Shown here in pieces: positions 8,310-15,873 of a DNA stretch of 64,000 nucleotides. The position numbers and the translations under genes were made by a program. The notes under the pieces were generated by a model. It saw only the letters and a list, made by a program, of their open reading frames with translations. It did not search any database and was not told the origin of the DNA. Numbering within the stretch: the stretch's first letter is position 1; every line of letters begins with the position of its first letter. Origin of the DNA: an uncultured Clostridia bacterium. Its GTDB lineage: Bacteria; Bacillota; Clostridia; Oscillospirales; Acutalibacteraceae. The stretch lies in assembly GCA_937916395.1 (NCBI GenBank), contig CALFTN010000007.1, positions 11,948-75,947 of the forward strand, written 5' to 3'.

Positions 8310-9068
8310 ATGGCAAAGATTAATGTTATTTCACACAGAGGTGCAAATATGGTAGCACCTCAGAATACTTTACCAGCATTTAAAAAATCATTTGAGATTG
8401 GTTGCGATGGTGTAGAAACAGATATTCACTTAACCAAAGATGGTATACCTGTTTTATGTCATAACTTTACTATTGATGAAACCTCAACAGGCAAAGGTGC
8501 TATTAAAGATATGACCTATGAGGAACTTTTGCAATATGATTTCGGCTCATATAAGGGAGAGGAATTCAAAGATACTAAAATTCCACTTGTTGAAGAATTC
8601 ATTAAGCTTTGCAAAGAAAATAATGTAGAAGTGCTTAATATTGAACTTAAAAGTGAAGTTCCAGGCGAGGCACCAATTGAATTCCCAAAAGCTACAATTG
8701 AACTCTGCAAAAAATATGATATGTTTGATAAGTTGATTATTTCAAGCTTCGACCCTGCAATTTTAGTTGTGTGTAAAAAGCTTGACCCAAATTGTAAAAC
8801 AGGTCTTCTTTATGCACCAGATAAAAAAATCGGCAGAAGAATTATGTTTAAGCCATTTAGGTTTGCTAAAGAGATTAAAGCAGATGCAGTTCATCCGTTC
8901 AGTGCATTGGTTACAAAAGAATATGTAAAAAAAGCACACAAAGAGGGAATTATGGTTAACCCGTGGACTGTTAATAAAGAAAAAGAAATCAAAAGAATGA
9001 TTTTTTGCGGAGTCGACGGAATTATTACTGATGACCCAGGACTTTGCAACAAGTTGATAAACTCTTGA
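8310..9068 (+). CDS. Glycerophosphodiester phosphodiesterase
   Basis: GDPD-family TIM barrel (252 residues) that splits glycerophosphodiesters into sn-glycerol 3-phosphate and an alcohol. Hallmarks are ISHRGANMVAPQNT (HRG catalytic His, E/N pair), GVETDIHLTKDG (metal ligands E and D), VLCHNF (second catalytic His) and NIELK. No signal peptide, so cytoplasmic (UgpQ-like). RBS AGGAGAAAG precedes the ATG by 8 bp. It sits 22 bp after the metallophosphoesterase gene and likely belongs to the same transcription unit, which ends at the hairpin at 9084. Confidence 0.92.
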   Translation: MAKINVISHRGANMVAPQNTLPAFKKSFEIGCDGVETDIHLTKDGIPVLCHNFTIDETSTGKGAIKDMTYEELLQYDFGSYKGEEFKDTKIPLVEEFIKLCKENNVEVLNIELKSEVPGEAPIEFPKATIELCKKYDMFDKLIISSFDPAILVVCKKLDPNCKTGLLYAPDKKIGRRIMFKPFRFAKEIKADAVHPFSALVTKEYVKKAHKEGIMVNPWTVNKEKEIKRMIFCGVDGIITDDPGLCNKLINS

Positions 9069-9083
9069 TTTTAGCGCAGAACA

Positions 9084-9114
9084 GAAACCCGAAACACAAA
9101 AGTTTCGGGTTTCT
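9084..9114 (+). terminator. Intrinsic terminator after GDPD gene
   Basis: Perfect 12-bp stem GAAACCCGAAAC / GTTTCGGGTTTC (9084-9095 and 9102-9113). A second palindrome, GACGTACctttGTACGTC, lies at 9136-9153 without a T run. Confidence 0.75.
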
Positions 9115-9237
9115 TAGTCATTTTTTTACCCGCTCGACGTACCTTTGTACGTCTTCGGGGATAAAGAAAATGTCTTCTGCATCTAAACTCAAGAGTTTCT
9201 CATCGTTTCAGTAAACAATCGGATAGAGGTGTGAAGT

Positions 9238-9543
9238 ATGTCAGTTTTTGAAAGAATTTACGAAGTAGTAAAAACAATTCCAAAAGGCAAAGTAACAACC
9301 TATGGTCAGGTAGCGTTATTAGCTGGTAATCCACGTTGGTCGAGAGTAGTGGGGTATGCTTTGCATAAAAATCCACAACCAGGAATTATTCCTTGCCACA
9401 GAGTAGTAACAAGAAATGGTGAAGTAGCAAAAAGCTTTGCATTTGGTGGAGAAAATGTGCAAAGAGAGCTGTTAGAAAATGAAGGAATTGAATTTAAAAA
9501 TGACGGCACAATCGACCTTAAAAAATATGGTTGGTTTGGTTGA
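9238..9543 (+). CDS. Short MGMT/Ogt DNA-binding domain protein with PCHR
   Basis: 101 residues covering only the C-terminal helix-turn-helix/active-site domain of O6-alkylguanine-DNA alkyltransferase. Features are GKVTTYGQVA, the Arg-finger region, and the active-site IPCHRVVTRNG near residue 60. Alkyltransferase-like (ATL) proteins of this size usually carry Trp in place of the Cys. Here the acceptor Cys is present, so it may be a minimal suicide repair enzyme rather than a pure lesion sensor. The N-terminal domain of Ogt/Ada is absent. RBS GAGGTG precedes the ATG. It lies between two unrelated genes. Confidence 0.87.
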   Translation: MSVFERIYEVVKTIPKGKVTTYGQVALLAGNPRWSRVVGYALHKNPQPGIIPCHRVVTRNGEVAKSFAFGGENVQRELLENEGIEFKNDGTIDLKKYGWFG

Positions 9544-9607
9544 ATATATTGTAAAAATATGCTAAAATTTTAACAGCAAATTCTTTTAAATAGAAAGGAT
9601 AAATTTT

Positions 9608-11494
9608 ATGAAGCTTCGTGCACCAGCTGTTCCGCTTATTACTATTGACCCATATTTTTCAGTGTGGTCAAGAGACGAAAATATAAATTTTAATTTTACA
9701 GAGCATTGGACAAATAAATCAAACTCAATAATTGGTACAGTTTTTATAGATGAAAAAGAATATTTATTTTTAGGCTACGACAGAGATATTTTAAAATTAG
9801 ACCAGACTTCAATTGATATTGATGCATTTTCAACTACTGTAGTAATGGAAAATGATGAAATTTTACTTAATTTAAAATTTACTTCACCAGTTCTTGTGAA
9901 TGATTTAGAGCTTTTAACACGCCCTGTTTCTTATTTAGCAGTTGATTATAAGTTAAAGGATAATAAAAATCACAATGTTAAAATAGATGTTCGTGTGAGC
10001 GAAGAGCTTTGCCTTGACAGAGCCTGCCAGAATGATTTATTACAGGAAAATGTTTCAGTCGGAAATCTCATTGGTATGAGAATGGGTAACGTAGAGCAGA
10101 ATCCACTTCACAAAAGTGGTGACGATATTCGAATTGACTGGGGTTACGTTTATCTTTTTACTAATGGTAAAAATGCCATTACTAAAACAAGTGACAGACA
10201 CGGCAGAGAATATATTCACACTGTTTGTGAAGCAAACGAAAATGAAAAAACATTGTTCTTCTTTGCTTATGATGATATTGAAAGCATAGAATACTTCAAA
10301 AAACCATTAAAATCTTACTGGAACAGAAACGGCAAGACAATTCTTGAAGCAGTAAAAGAAGCGAATGACGATTATAAAGAAACTTTAAAAAGATGTAACG
10401 AATTTTCAGAAAAGCTTTATAATGATGCAGTGAATGTCGGTGGTGAAAAGTATGCCGAATTACTTTTACTCTCATATCGTCAGGTTATTGCTGCTCACAA
10501 ATTAGTGTTAGATGAAAACGGAGAAATTCTTTACATATCAAAAGAATGTAATTCAAATGGTTGTGCTGCAACGGTTGATGTAAGCTATCCGTCTACACCG
10601 ATGTTTTTACTTTACAATCCTGAATTGGTTAAGGGCATGATGAGACCTATTTATAAATATGCTAAAAGCGATGAATGGACCTTTGATTTTGCACCACACG
10701 ATGTTGGTCAATATCCACTTCTTAATGGTCAGGTTTATGGTGAAAATCAATTAAAATATCAGATGCCTGTTGAAGAATGTGGTAATATGCTCGTTATGGA
10801 AACAAACGTTGCACTCGCTACAAAATCAACTTCATTTGCAGAAAGTCATATAGAAACTCTTGAAAAATGGTGTAAATATTTAATGGAATTCGGTGCTGAC
10901 CCTGGTAACCAGCTTTGCACCGACGACTTTGCAGGTCATTTAGAGCATAACTGCAACCTTTCTTTAAAAGCAATTATGGGTCTTCGTGGTATGGCAATTA
11001 TTATGGAGATGTCAGGTGATAAAGAAAAGGCTGATTTTTATAAAGCAGAAGCAGAAAAAATGGCGGAAAACTGGCTCAAAACTGCAGTGGATGAAAACGG
11101 CGAAAGCCTTTTAGCTTTCAACAGACCAAATACATTTTCAATGAAATATAATATGGTCTGGGACAGAGTATGGGGCACAGGTCTTTTTTCACAGGAGTTT
11201 ATGGACAGAGAACTTAAGAACAATAAAAAATACTTTAATAAGTATGGTATGCCACTTGATTCAAGAGCAGACTACACAAAGAGTGACTGGCTCGTGTGGG
11301 TTGCTTCAATGGCGAGTGACAAAAAGACATTCGAAGAATTTATAGAACCACTTTGGCTTACTTATAATGACACTGCAACGCGTGTTGCCATGACTGACTG
11401 GTACGACACAAAGTCTGGTAATATGGTTGAGTTTAAACACCGCACCGTTCAGGGTGGATTGTTTATGAAAATTTTAATGGAGAAAAAGTTTTAA
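9608..11494 (+). CDS. GtaA-type glutaminase-like protein (DUF4964/5127/4965/1793)
   Basis: A 628-residue protein with the layout of fungal GtaA-type glutaminase families. The N-terminal motif APAVPLITIDPYFSVWS is DUF4964. A beta-rich domain follows, then an (alpha/alpha)6-like C-terminal half with YRQVIAAHKLV, STPMFLLYNPELVKG and DFAGHLEHNCNLSLKA. Members were named for a fungal glutaminase, but many bacterial homologues are suspected glycosidases, so the reaction is uncertain. No signal peptide is visible. The stop codon TAA overlaps the next gene's ATG (TAATG), indicating coupled translation with an rRNA methyltransferase paralogue. Confidence 0.8.
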   Translation: MKLRAPAVPLITIDPYFSVWSRDENINFNFTEHWTNKSNSIIGTVFIDEKEYLFLGYDRDILKLDQTSIDIDAFSTTVVMENDEILLNLKFTSPVLVNDLELLTRPVSYLAVDYKLKDNKNHNVKIDVRVSEELCLDRACQNDLLQENVSVGNLIGMRMGNVEQNPLHKSGDDIRIDWGYVYLFTNGKNAITKTSDRHGREYIHTVCEANENEKTLFFFAYDDIESIEYFKKPLKSYWNRNGKTILEAVKEANDDYKETLKRCNEFSEKLYNDAVNVGGEKYAELLLLSYRQVIAAHKLVLDENGEILYISKECNSNGCAATVDVSYPSTPMFLLYNPELVKGMMRPIYKYAKSDEWTFDFAPHDVGQYPLLNGQVYGENQLKYQMPVEECGNMLVMETNVALATKSTSFAESHIETLEKWCKYLMEFGADPGNQLCTDDFAGHLEHNCNLSLKAIMGLRGMAIIMEMSGDKEKADFYKAEAEKMAENWLKTAVDENGESLLAFNRPNTFSMKYNMVWDRVWGTGLFSQEFMDRELKNNKKYFNKYGMPLDSRADYTKSDWLVWVASMASDKKTFEEFIEPLWLTYNDTATRVAMTDWYDTKSGNMVEFKHRTVQGGLFMKILMEKKF

Positions 11495-12591
11495 TGGAAG
11501 AAAACAAACAAAATGCAGAATTACAAACAGGAGAAGTAGTGCATAAACGCAGAAAGCGTTATTCGGGTACTCACCCTAAGAAATTCAATGAGAAATATAA
11601 AGAATTAAATCCTGAAAAATATAAAGAAGATGTAGCCCACATTATTGCTCGTGGTGCTACACCTGCTGGAATGCATATTTCTATTATGGTTCAGGAAATA
11701 TTGGATTTTTTAGATATTAAACCAGGGCAAATTGGTCTAGATGCTACTTTGGGCTATGGCGGTCACACTAAAGCTATGCTCGAAAAGCTTGAGGGTAAAG
11801 GGCATATTTACGGACTTGATGTAGACCCTATAGAATCAGAAAAAACTAAAAAACGTTTAGCAGATTTGGGCTTTGGGGAAGATATTTTAACAGTTCGTTT
11901 GCAGAATTTTAAGGATATTGATAAAGTATCAGAAGAAACTGGACATAAGTTTAATTTTATTCTTGCCGATTTAGGTGTTTCTTCAATGCAGATAGATAAC
12001 CCCGAGCGTGGTTTTTCATATAAGGTAGATGGCCCTTTAGATTTAAGACTTAACCCGCAAAAAGGAGTCAGCGGTGCTGACAGGTTAAAGCAATTAACAA
12101 AGGCAGAAATTGAAGGAATGTTAATTGAAAATTCCGACGAGCCTTATGCCGATAAAATTGCAACTGCAATTTGTCGTTGGAGAAGTCAGAAAAGACCAAT
12201 AGAAACTACAACCGATTTAAGAAAATGCATTACTGAAGCACTTTCATTTTTACCTAAAAATGAACAAAAAGAAGCTGTAAAAAAATCGTGTCAGCGTACT
12301 TTTCAGGCAATAAGAATTGACATAAACAGCGAGTTTGAAGTGCTTTATGAATTCTTGGAAAAATTACCGTCTGTTTTAGCTCCTGGTGGCAGAGTTGCAG
12401 TTTTAACTTTCCATTCAGGTGAAGACAGATTAGTTAAAAAAGCATTTAAAGAATATAATCGTGCCGGCGTATTCTCAGAAGTTGCACGTGATGTAATAAG
12501 ACCATCTCAGGAAGAATGCTTTAAAAATAGCCGTGCAAAATCGACTAAAATGAGATGGGCGATAATGTCGCTACGCTCCAGTGAAGAGTGA
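11494..12591 (+). CDS. RsmH/MraW-like rRNA methyltransferase with N-terminal extension
   Basis: SAM-dependent methyltransferase of the RsmH family, which methylates N4 of 16S rRNA C1402. SAM motif: LDATLGYGGHTKAML. Other family motifs: FILADLGVSSMQID, GFSYKVDGPLDLR and VLTFHSGEDRLVKK. About 50 basic residues precede the usual MHISIM start. It is not in a mraZ-ftsL-pbp division cluster, where the standard gene sits, so it may be a second paralogue with another target. Its ATG overlaps the preceding stop. Confidence 0.85.
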   Translation: MEENKQNAELQTGEVVHKRRKRYSGTHPKKFNEKYKELNPEKYKEDVAHIIARGATPAGMHISIMVQEILDFLDIKPGQIGLDATLGYGGHTKAMLEKLEGKGHIYGLDVDPIESEKTKKRLADLGFGEDILTVRLQNFKDIDKVSEETGHKFNFILADLGVSSMQIDNPERGFSYKVDGPLDLRLNPQKGVSGADRLKQLTKAEIEGMLIENSDEPYADKIATAICRWRSQKRPIETTTDLRKCITEALSFLPKNEQKEAVKKSCQRTFQAIRIDINSEFEVLYEFLEKLPSVLAPGGRVAVLTFHSGEDRLVKKAFKEYNRAGVFSEVARDVIRPSQEECFKNSRAKSTKMRWAIMSLRSSEE

Positions 12592-12613
12592 ATAATGAAT
12601 GGTGAATAATTGT

Positions 12614-12632
12614 GGGACCTGCGGTCGGCATT
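12614..12632 (+). repeat. Left copy of perfect 19-bp inverted repeat
   Basis: GGGACCTGCGGTCGGCATT. Its exact reverse complement is at 12950-12968. The pair brackets the small gene 12680-12928. GAATAATGAATGGTGAATAAT repeats lie just upstream. The GC-rich repeat contrasts with the AT-rich surroundings. Confidence 0.85.
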
Positions 12633-12679
12633 ATAATATTTTGTTTTTATTCGTAAATACTAACTTCAGGTGATGAAAT

Positions 12680-12928
12680 ATGAATAAAAATGATAAAAAG
12701 AAAAATTTAAAAGAACAGGGTGTAGATGAATATCAGGTTGAAATGACGCCATCGGCGGTTTCTGTTGGTGATGCACCAGATGATTCATTTCAGTTAGTAA
12801 ATAAATACGGAACTTACGAAATTCAACCAACTGCAGATACAGACAATAAGTTCCCCACAATAGCCCAAGGCTTTTCACGAAAAGAACAAGAACGAGAAAG
12901 ACTTGACGAAAAGAAGGGTGACAAATAA
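12680..12928 (+). CDS. Small charged hypothetical protein in inverted-repeat cassette
   Basis: 82 residues, strongly hydrophilic, Lys/Glu/Asp-rich at both ends, with no Cys, membrane segment or recognised domain; probably disordered. An AGGTGATGA-like ribosome binding site lies just before the ATG. It is framed by perfect 19-bp inverted repeats at 12614-12632 and 12950-12968, so it may ride on a small mobile or MITE-like cassette. The repeats could instead form a transcript-scale stem. Function unknown. Confidence 0.6.
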   Translation: MNKNDKKKNLKEQGVDEYQVEMTPSAVSVGDAPDDSFQLVNKYGTYEIQPTADTDNKFPTIAQGFSRKEQERERLDEKKGDK

Positions 12929-12949
12929 GTTATGTTGCTTAAAACTTAC

Positions 12950-12968
12950 AATGCCGACCGCAGGTCCC
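12950..12968 (+). repeat. Right copy of perfect 19-bp inverted repeat
   Basis: AATGCCGACCGCAGGTCCC, the exact reverse complement of 12614-12632. It lies between the small gene and peptidase E. Confidence 0.85.
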
Positions 12969-13005
12969 GAAATTCTTAATTCAAACGACAAAAGGAGTTT
13001 TTACT

Positions 13006-13677
13006 ATGGGCAAAATAATCGCTCTTGGTGGCGGTGTTTTTGAAAATGGCGAAGTGTTGCCAATTATAGAGAGAATTTATGAGATATGTGGTAAGAATAA
13101 TCCAAGTGTTTTATATTTACCAACAGCCGGATTTGACGATATGGATGATTCTGAAATTATTTTAAAGCCATTTAAAGAACGTTCAACTACCGTTAATTCG
13201 CTTCTTTTAACAGATGAAAGCTTAACTGAAGAAGATATTAAAAATAAAATTCTTTCAGCAGACATTATCTACGCTGGTGGCGGTAATCTTGAGTTTTTAA
13301 TGAATACCTTTAAAAAGACCAAGGCAGACAAATATTTAAAAGAAGCTTATGAAAATGGCGTCGTGCTTTCGGGACTTTCGTCTGGGGCTATGTGCTGGTT
13401 CGAGATGGGCTGGGATGATTGTGGCGAAGACCATTCATTTATTTTTGTTGAGTGCCTTGGTATTTTAAAGGGGTGCTTCTGCCCACATTACGAGGGTAAA
13501 ACCTGGAATAATTTTAAAAACGCTATTAAAACAATTGATTTTGATGGAATAGCGGCAGAGGATGGTGCCGCACTTACATACGTTGATGGTGTTTTCGGTA
13601 CAGTAAACGGCACTGAGGACGGCGATGTTTTTGTGTTTAAAAAAGAAAACAATTATAAAGAAGAGTTGTTTAAATAA
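13006..13677 (+). CDS. pepE: Peptidase E, S51 family
   Basis: A 223-residue cytosolic serine peptidase of the class I glutamine amidotransferase-like fold. Members cleave N-terminal Asp-X dipeptides (peptidase E) or related substrates. It begins KIIALGGG. The nucleophile elbow GLSSGAMCWF carries the catalytic Ser. FCPHYEGK supplies the likely His, and a GIAAEDGAAL strand follows. AAAGGAG ribosome binding site. Monocistronic, ending at a bidirectional terminator. Confidence 0.85.
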   Translation: MGKIIALGGGVFENGEVLPIIERIYEICGKNNPSVLYLPTAGFDDMDDSEIILKPFKERSTTVNSLLLTDESLTEEDIKNKILSADIIYAGGGNLEFLMNTFKKTKADKYLKEAYENGVVLSGLSSGAMCWFEMGWDDCGEDHSFIFVECLGILKGCFCPHYEGKTWNNFKNAIKTIDFDGIAAEDGAALTYVDGVFGTVNGTEDGDVFVFKKENNYKEELFK

Positions 13678-13681
13678 TAAA

Positions 13682-13716
13682 AATCCTTTCAGAGAAATTC
13701 TCTGAAAGGATTTTTT
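13682..13716. terminator. Bidirectional terminator between convergent genes
   Basis: Perfect 15-bp stem AATCCTTTCAGAGAA / TTCTCTGAAAGGATT (13682-13696 and 13698-13712), A-rich on the left and T-rich on the right. It serves pepE and the leftward gene at 13722. Confidence 0.85.
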
Positions 13717-13721
13717 ATAAG

Positions 13722-14477
13722 TTAATTGTTTTCATGCCAATTAATGCTTTCGATTTCGTGATTTTTGAAAAAAACAAAACCATAAACTGTAGAATGTTTT
13801 GATAATTGATCATTTACTATCCAGGACTCTTCCATTTTTTCATTGGTATAATAAATGCTGACAGAATCTATTTTTATATTATTTTCTTTTAAAATATTGA
13901 GCAACATATTCAATTCTTCAGATTTATTTTCTGGCGAATTTGTTGCGATAATAAATACATTAGAATCACCTAAACAGTTACAGAAATACTCATCAAAACT
14001 AATATTTTTTATATTGTATTTTTTACTTAAAAGACATGGCTCTATATATACTTGCACATTACCATATATAGGTTCAAGTAATTGGGTGAGGTTTTCTTCT
14101 GCTTGAGTGTTGTATTTTAGCGGTAAATAATCAGTTTGCCATTTTTCAGGTGTTTTCAAATCTTCTTCATCAATTATTACAGTTATTATTTTGTTTGCAA
14201 TATTTTTTGCTTTGAATGTGTATTCGTAACGTTTAGGAGCAGAAAAATCAATGTCGCTGGAACCATTACGATACCAAGTTTCTTCGATTAGTTCAAACTC
14301 ATCATTATAAACTTCGTTTAATATTTCTACTACAGTTTTTTTGTTATCTTCTTCTTTAAAGGTTTCTGCCTGATTTATATCAGTTTTTGGTTCGCTTGCT
14401 ATTATGAAAAATAAAATAAAACAAAAAAGAAATAAGGCGGAGTATGCAATTATGTGTCGTTTGTTAAAATTTTTCAT
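13722..14477 (-). CDS. Membrane-anchored hypothetical protein, paralogue A
   Basis: About 251 residues: a short basic start, one hydrophobic anchor or uncleaved signal (about residues 8-28), then a polar extracytoplasmic domain. The ATG at 14477 has GGGAGAT upstream; an in-frame ATG 57 bp earlier lacks a site. It is clearly paralogous to the next gene upstream (14525-15256): shared blocks are YNTQAEENL/YNSQAEEKL, NISFDEYFCNCLGDS/NLTFDEYFYNCLVDS and LKENNI. No family recognised. The two form a leftward operon that arose by tandem duplication. Confidence 0.75.
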   Translation of the reverse strand: MKNFNKRHIIAYSALFLFCFILFFIIASEPKTDINQAETFKEEDNKKTVVEILNEVYNDEFELIEETWYRNGSSDIDFSAPKRYEYTFKAKNIANKIITVIIDEEDLKTPEKWQTDYLPLKYNTQAEENLTQLLEPIYGNVQVYIEPCLLSKKYNIKNISFDEYFCNCLGDSNVFIIATNSPENKSEELNMLLNILKENNIKIDSVSIYYTNEKMEESWIVNDQLSKHSTVYGFVFFKNHEIESINWHENN

Positions 14478-14524
14478 TACAATATCTCCCAATAAATCAT
14501 AAAGTTTAATGTCTAATATTTGCG

Positions 14525-15256
14525 TTATCGCCAATAAACATCTTCGTTTCCGTAATTTCTAATATCGACTGATGTATGGACAATAGTATTCTTGTAAGGG
14601 ATACTATCTTCTATCTGTTCTTTAGTCATTTTTTCTTTAACATAATAAATGTTTATATTACTAACTTCTATATTATTTTCTTTTAAAATGGTAACAAGTT
14701 TATTTAATTTGTCATCTTTAGTATCGGGGGAATCTGTTGAAACTATCGTTATATGTGAATCCACTAAACAATTGTAAAAATACTCGTCAAATGTTAAGTT
14801 TTTAATATTATAATTGTAATCTAAAAAATGAGGTCTTACATCAACTTGTATATCATCATATATTGGTTTAACGAGTTCAGCAAGTTTTTCTTCTGCTTGA
14901 GAGTTATATTTTATTGATAAATAATCTGTTTCCCATTCATCAGGTTTTTTAAAATTTTCTGAAAGCATTGTTAATGTTACAACTTCATCAGGTAAACTTT
15001 TTGCTTTAAAAGTATATGTATAATACTTTGTGGGGAAAAGTTCAAGGTCAGATAAGAACGCAGGGGCATCTGTTTCGCAGGTATAGTTAATGCATTCAAA
15101 ATTATCATTGTATGCTTCGGTTAAGATGGTTTCGATATTACTTTTTTCTTTTTCTAATCGTAAGGAAACAAAATCTATAGAGAATATCAAAACAATAGCA
15201 AAAAGAATTATTATTGATAGAATAAGTGCAATAAGTATTTTTGTGCGTTTCTTCAT
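14525..15256 (-). CDS. Membrane-anchored hypothetical protein, paralogue B
   Basis: About 243 residues with a strong N-terminal membrane anchor (about residues 6-27) and a polar extracytoplasmic domain, co-linear with paralogue A (roughly 40% similar by eye over the blocks noted there). The ATG at 15256 follows GGGGGGATATTATA. The 47-bp gap to paralogue A holds only that gene's ribosome binding site, so the pair is co-transcribed. The domain alternates short beta and alpha elements with TIVSTDSPDTKDDKL-type loops. Function unknown. Confidence 0.75.
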   Translation of the reverse strand: MKKRTKILIALILSIIILFAIVLIFSIDFVSLRLEKEKSNIETILTEAYNDNFECINYTCETDAPAFLSDLELFPTKYYTYTFKAKSLPDEVVTLTMLSENFKKPDEWETDYLSIKYNSQAEEKLAELVKPIYDDIQVDVRPHFLDYNYNIKNLTFDEYFYNCLVDSHITIVSTDSPDTKDDKLNKLVTILKENNIEVSNINIYYVKEKMTKEQIEDSIPYKNTIVHTSVDIRNYGNEDVYWR

Positions 15257-15327
15257 TATAATATCCCCCCAAGAATTATAAAATTTATGTTTAATAATGT
15301 GATTATAGCATACGATATCAAAAAAAT

Positions 15328-15351
15328 AAACACCCACTTTAATGAGTGTTT
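15328..15351 (-). terminator. Probable weak terminator of the 69-residue gene
   Basis: On the minus strand, AAACAC...GTGTTT followed by ATTTTTT. The stem is short (6 bp, possibly extended by CACTC/GTGGG pairing). Confidence 0.45.
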
Positions 15352-15363
15352 AACATATATTAT

Positions 15364-15573
15364 CTAACTAACAAAATTGCCAGCTTCATTTCTGAGTCCT
15401 ATAAGAATTTCATATTGTAGAGAAAGTGACAGTGCCTTTTGTTTGTGGTAATTAATTTTACCATTGATTTTTTTGTTTCTTTCTTCATTGGAATCATTTA
15501 ATTGCTTTTTAAGAAGATTTATGCAATACCAATGATACTCAATTTGTAAATAAAACTTTTTTCTTAATAACAT
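15364..15573 (-). CDS. Small hypothetical protein
   Basis: 69 residues, basic, with aromatic residues near the N-terminus (FYLQIEYHWYCINLL) and a Lys/Asn-rich centre, probably two helices. Its ATG is preceded by AAAGGAGTCGTATAAA and a TATAAT -10-like box lies about 50 bp upstream on the same strand, which supports a real gene despite its size. No recognised domain. It lies between the paralogue pair and the divergent PHP gene. Confidence 0.55.
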   Translation of the reverse strand: MLLRKKFYLQIEYHWYCINLLKKQLNDSNEERNKKINGKINYHKQKALSLSLQYEILIGLRNEAGNFVS

Positions 15574-15805
15574 TTTATACGACTCCTTTAAATTGATTTA
15601 TCAGTTTTATCTGACACTTGCTATTATACATACTTTGCTTGTCGAAAAAACTCGCTTTATGTAACAAAAATTGAAAATTTCAAGAAAAACACAATATTTA
15701 GGGTGTTTTTTAAGAAAAAAAGCCTTTTAAGTCAATATTTAGATTAAAAAACAAGAAAAAAGGGATTTCTGGGTTTACAAAATTATACAAATTTTCAATT
15801 AATTA

Positions 15806-15834
15806 TTGCAAAGTTTTTGTTTTTTTAGTATACT
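15806..15834 (+). promoter_or_regulatory. Promoter of the PHP-domain gene
   Basis: TTGCAA (15806-15811), 17-bp spacer, TATACT (15829-15834), about 40 bp before the GTG start at 15874. The rest of the 300-bp gap 15574-15873 is A/T-rich, with no other feature I can support. Confidence 0.6.
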
Positions 15835-15873
15835 GTTAATATGTAACGCTGTATGTTTTTAGGAGTGTGTTTT

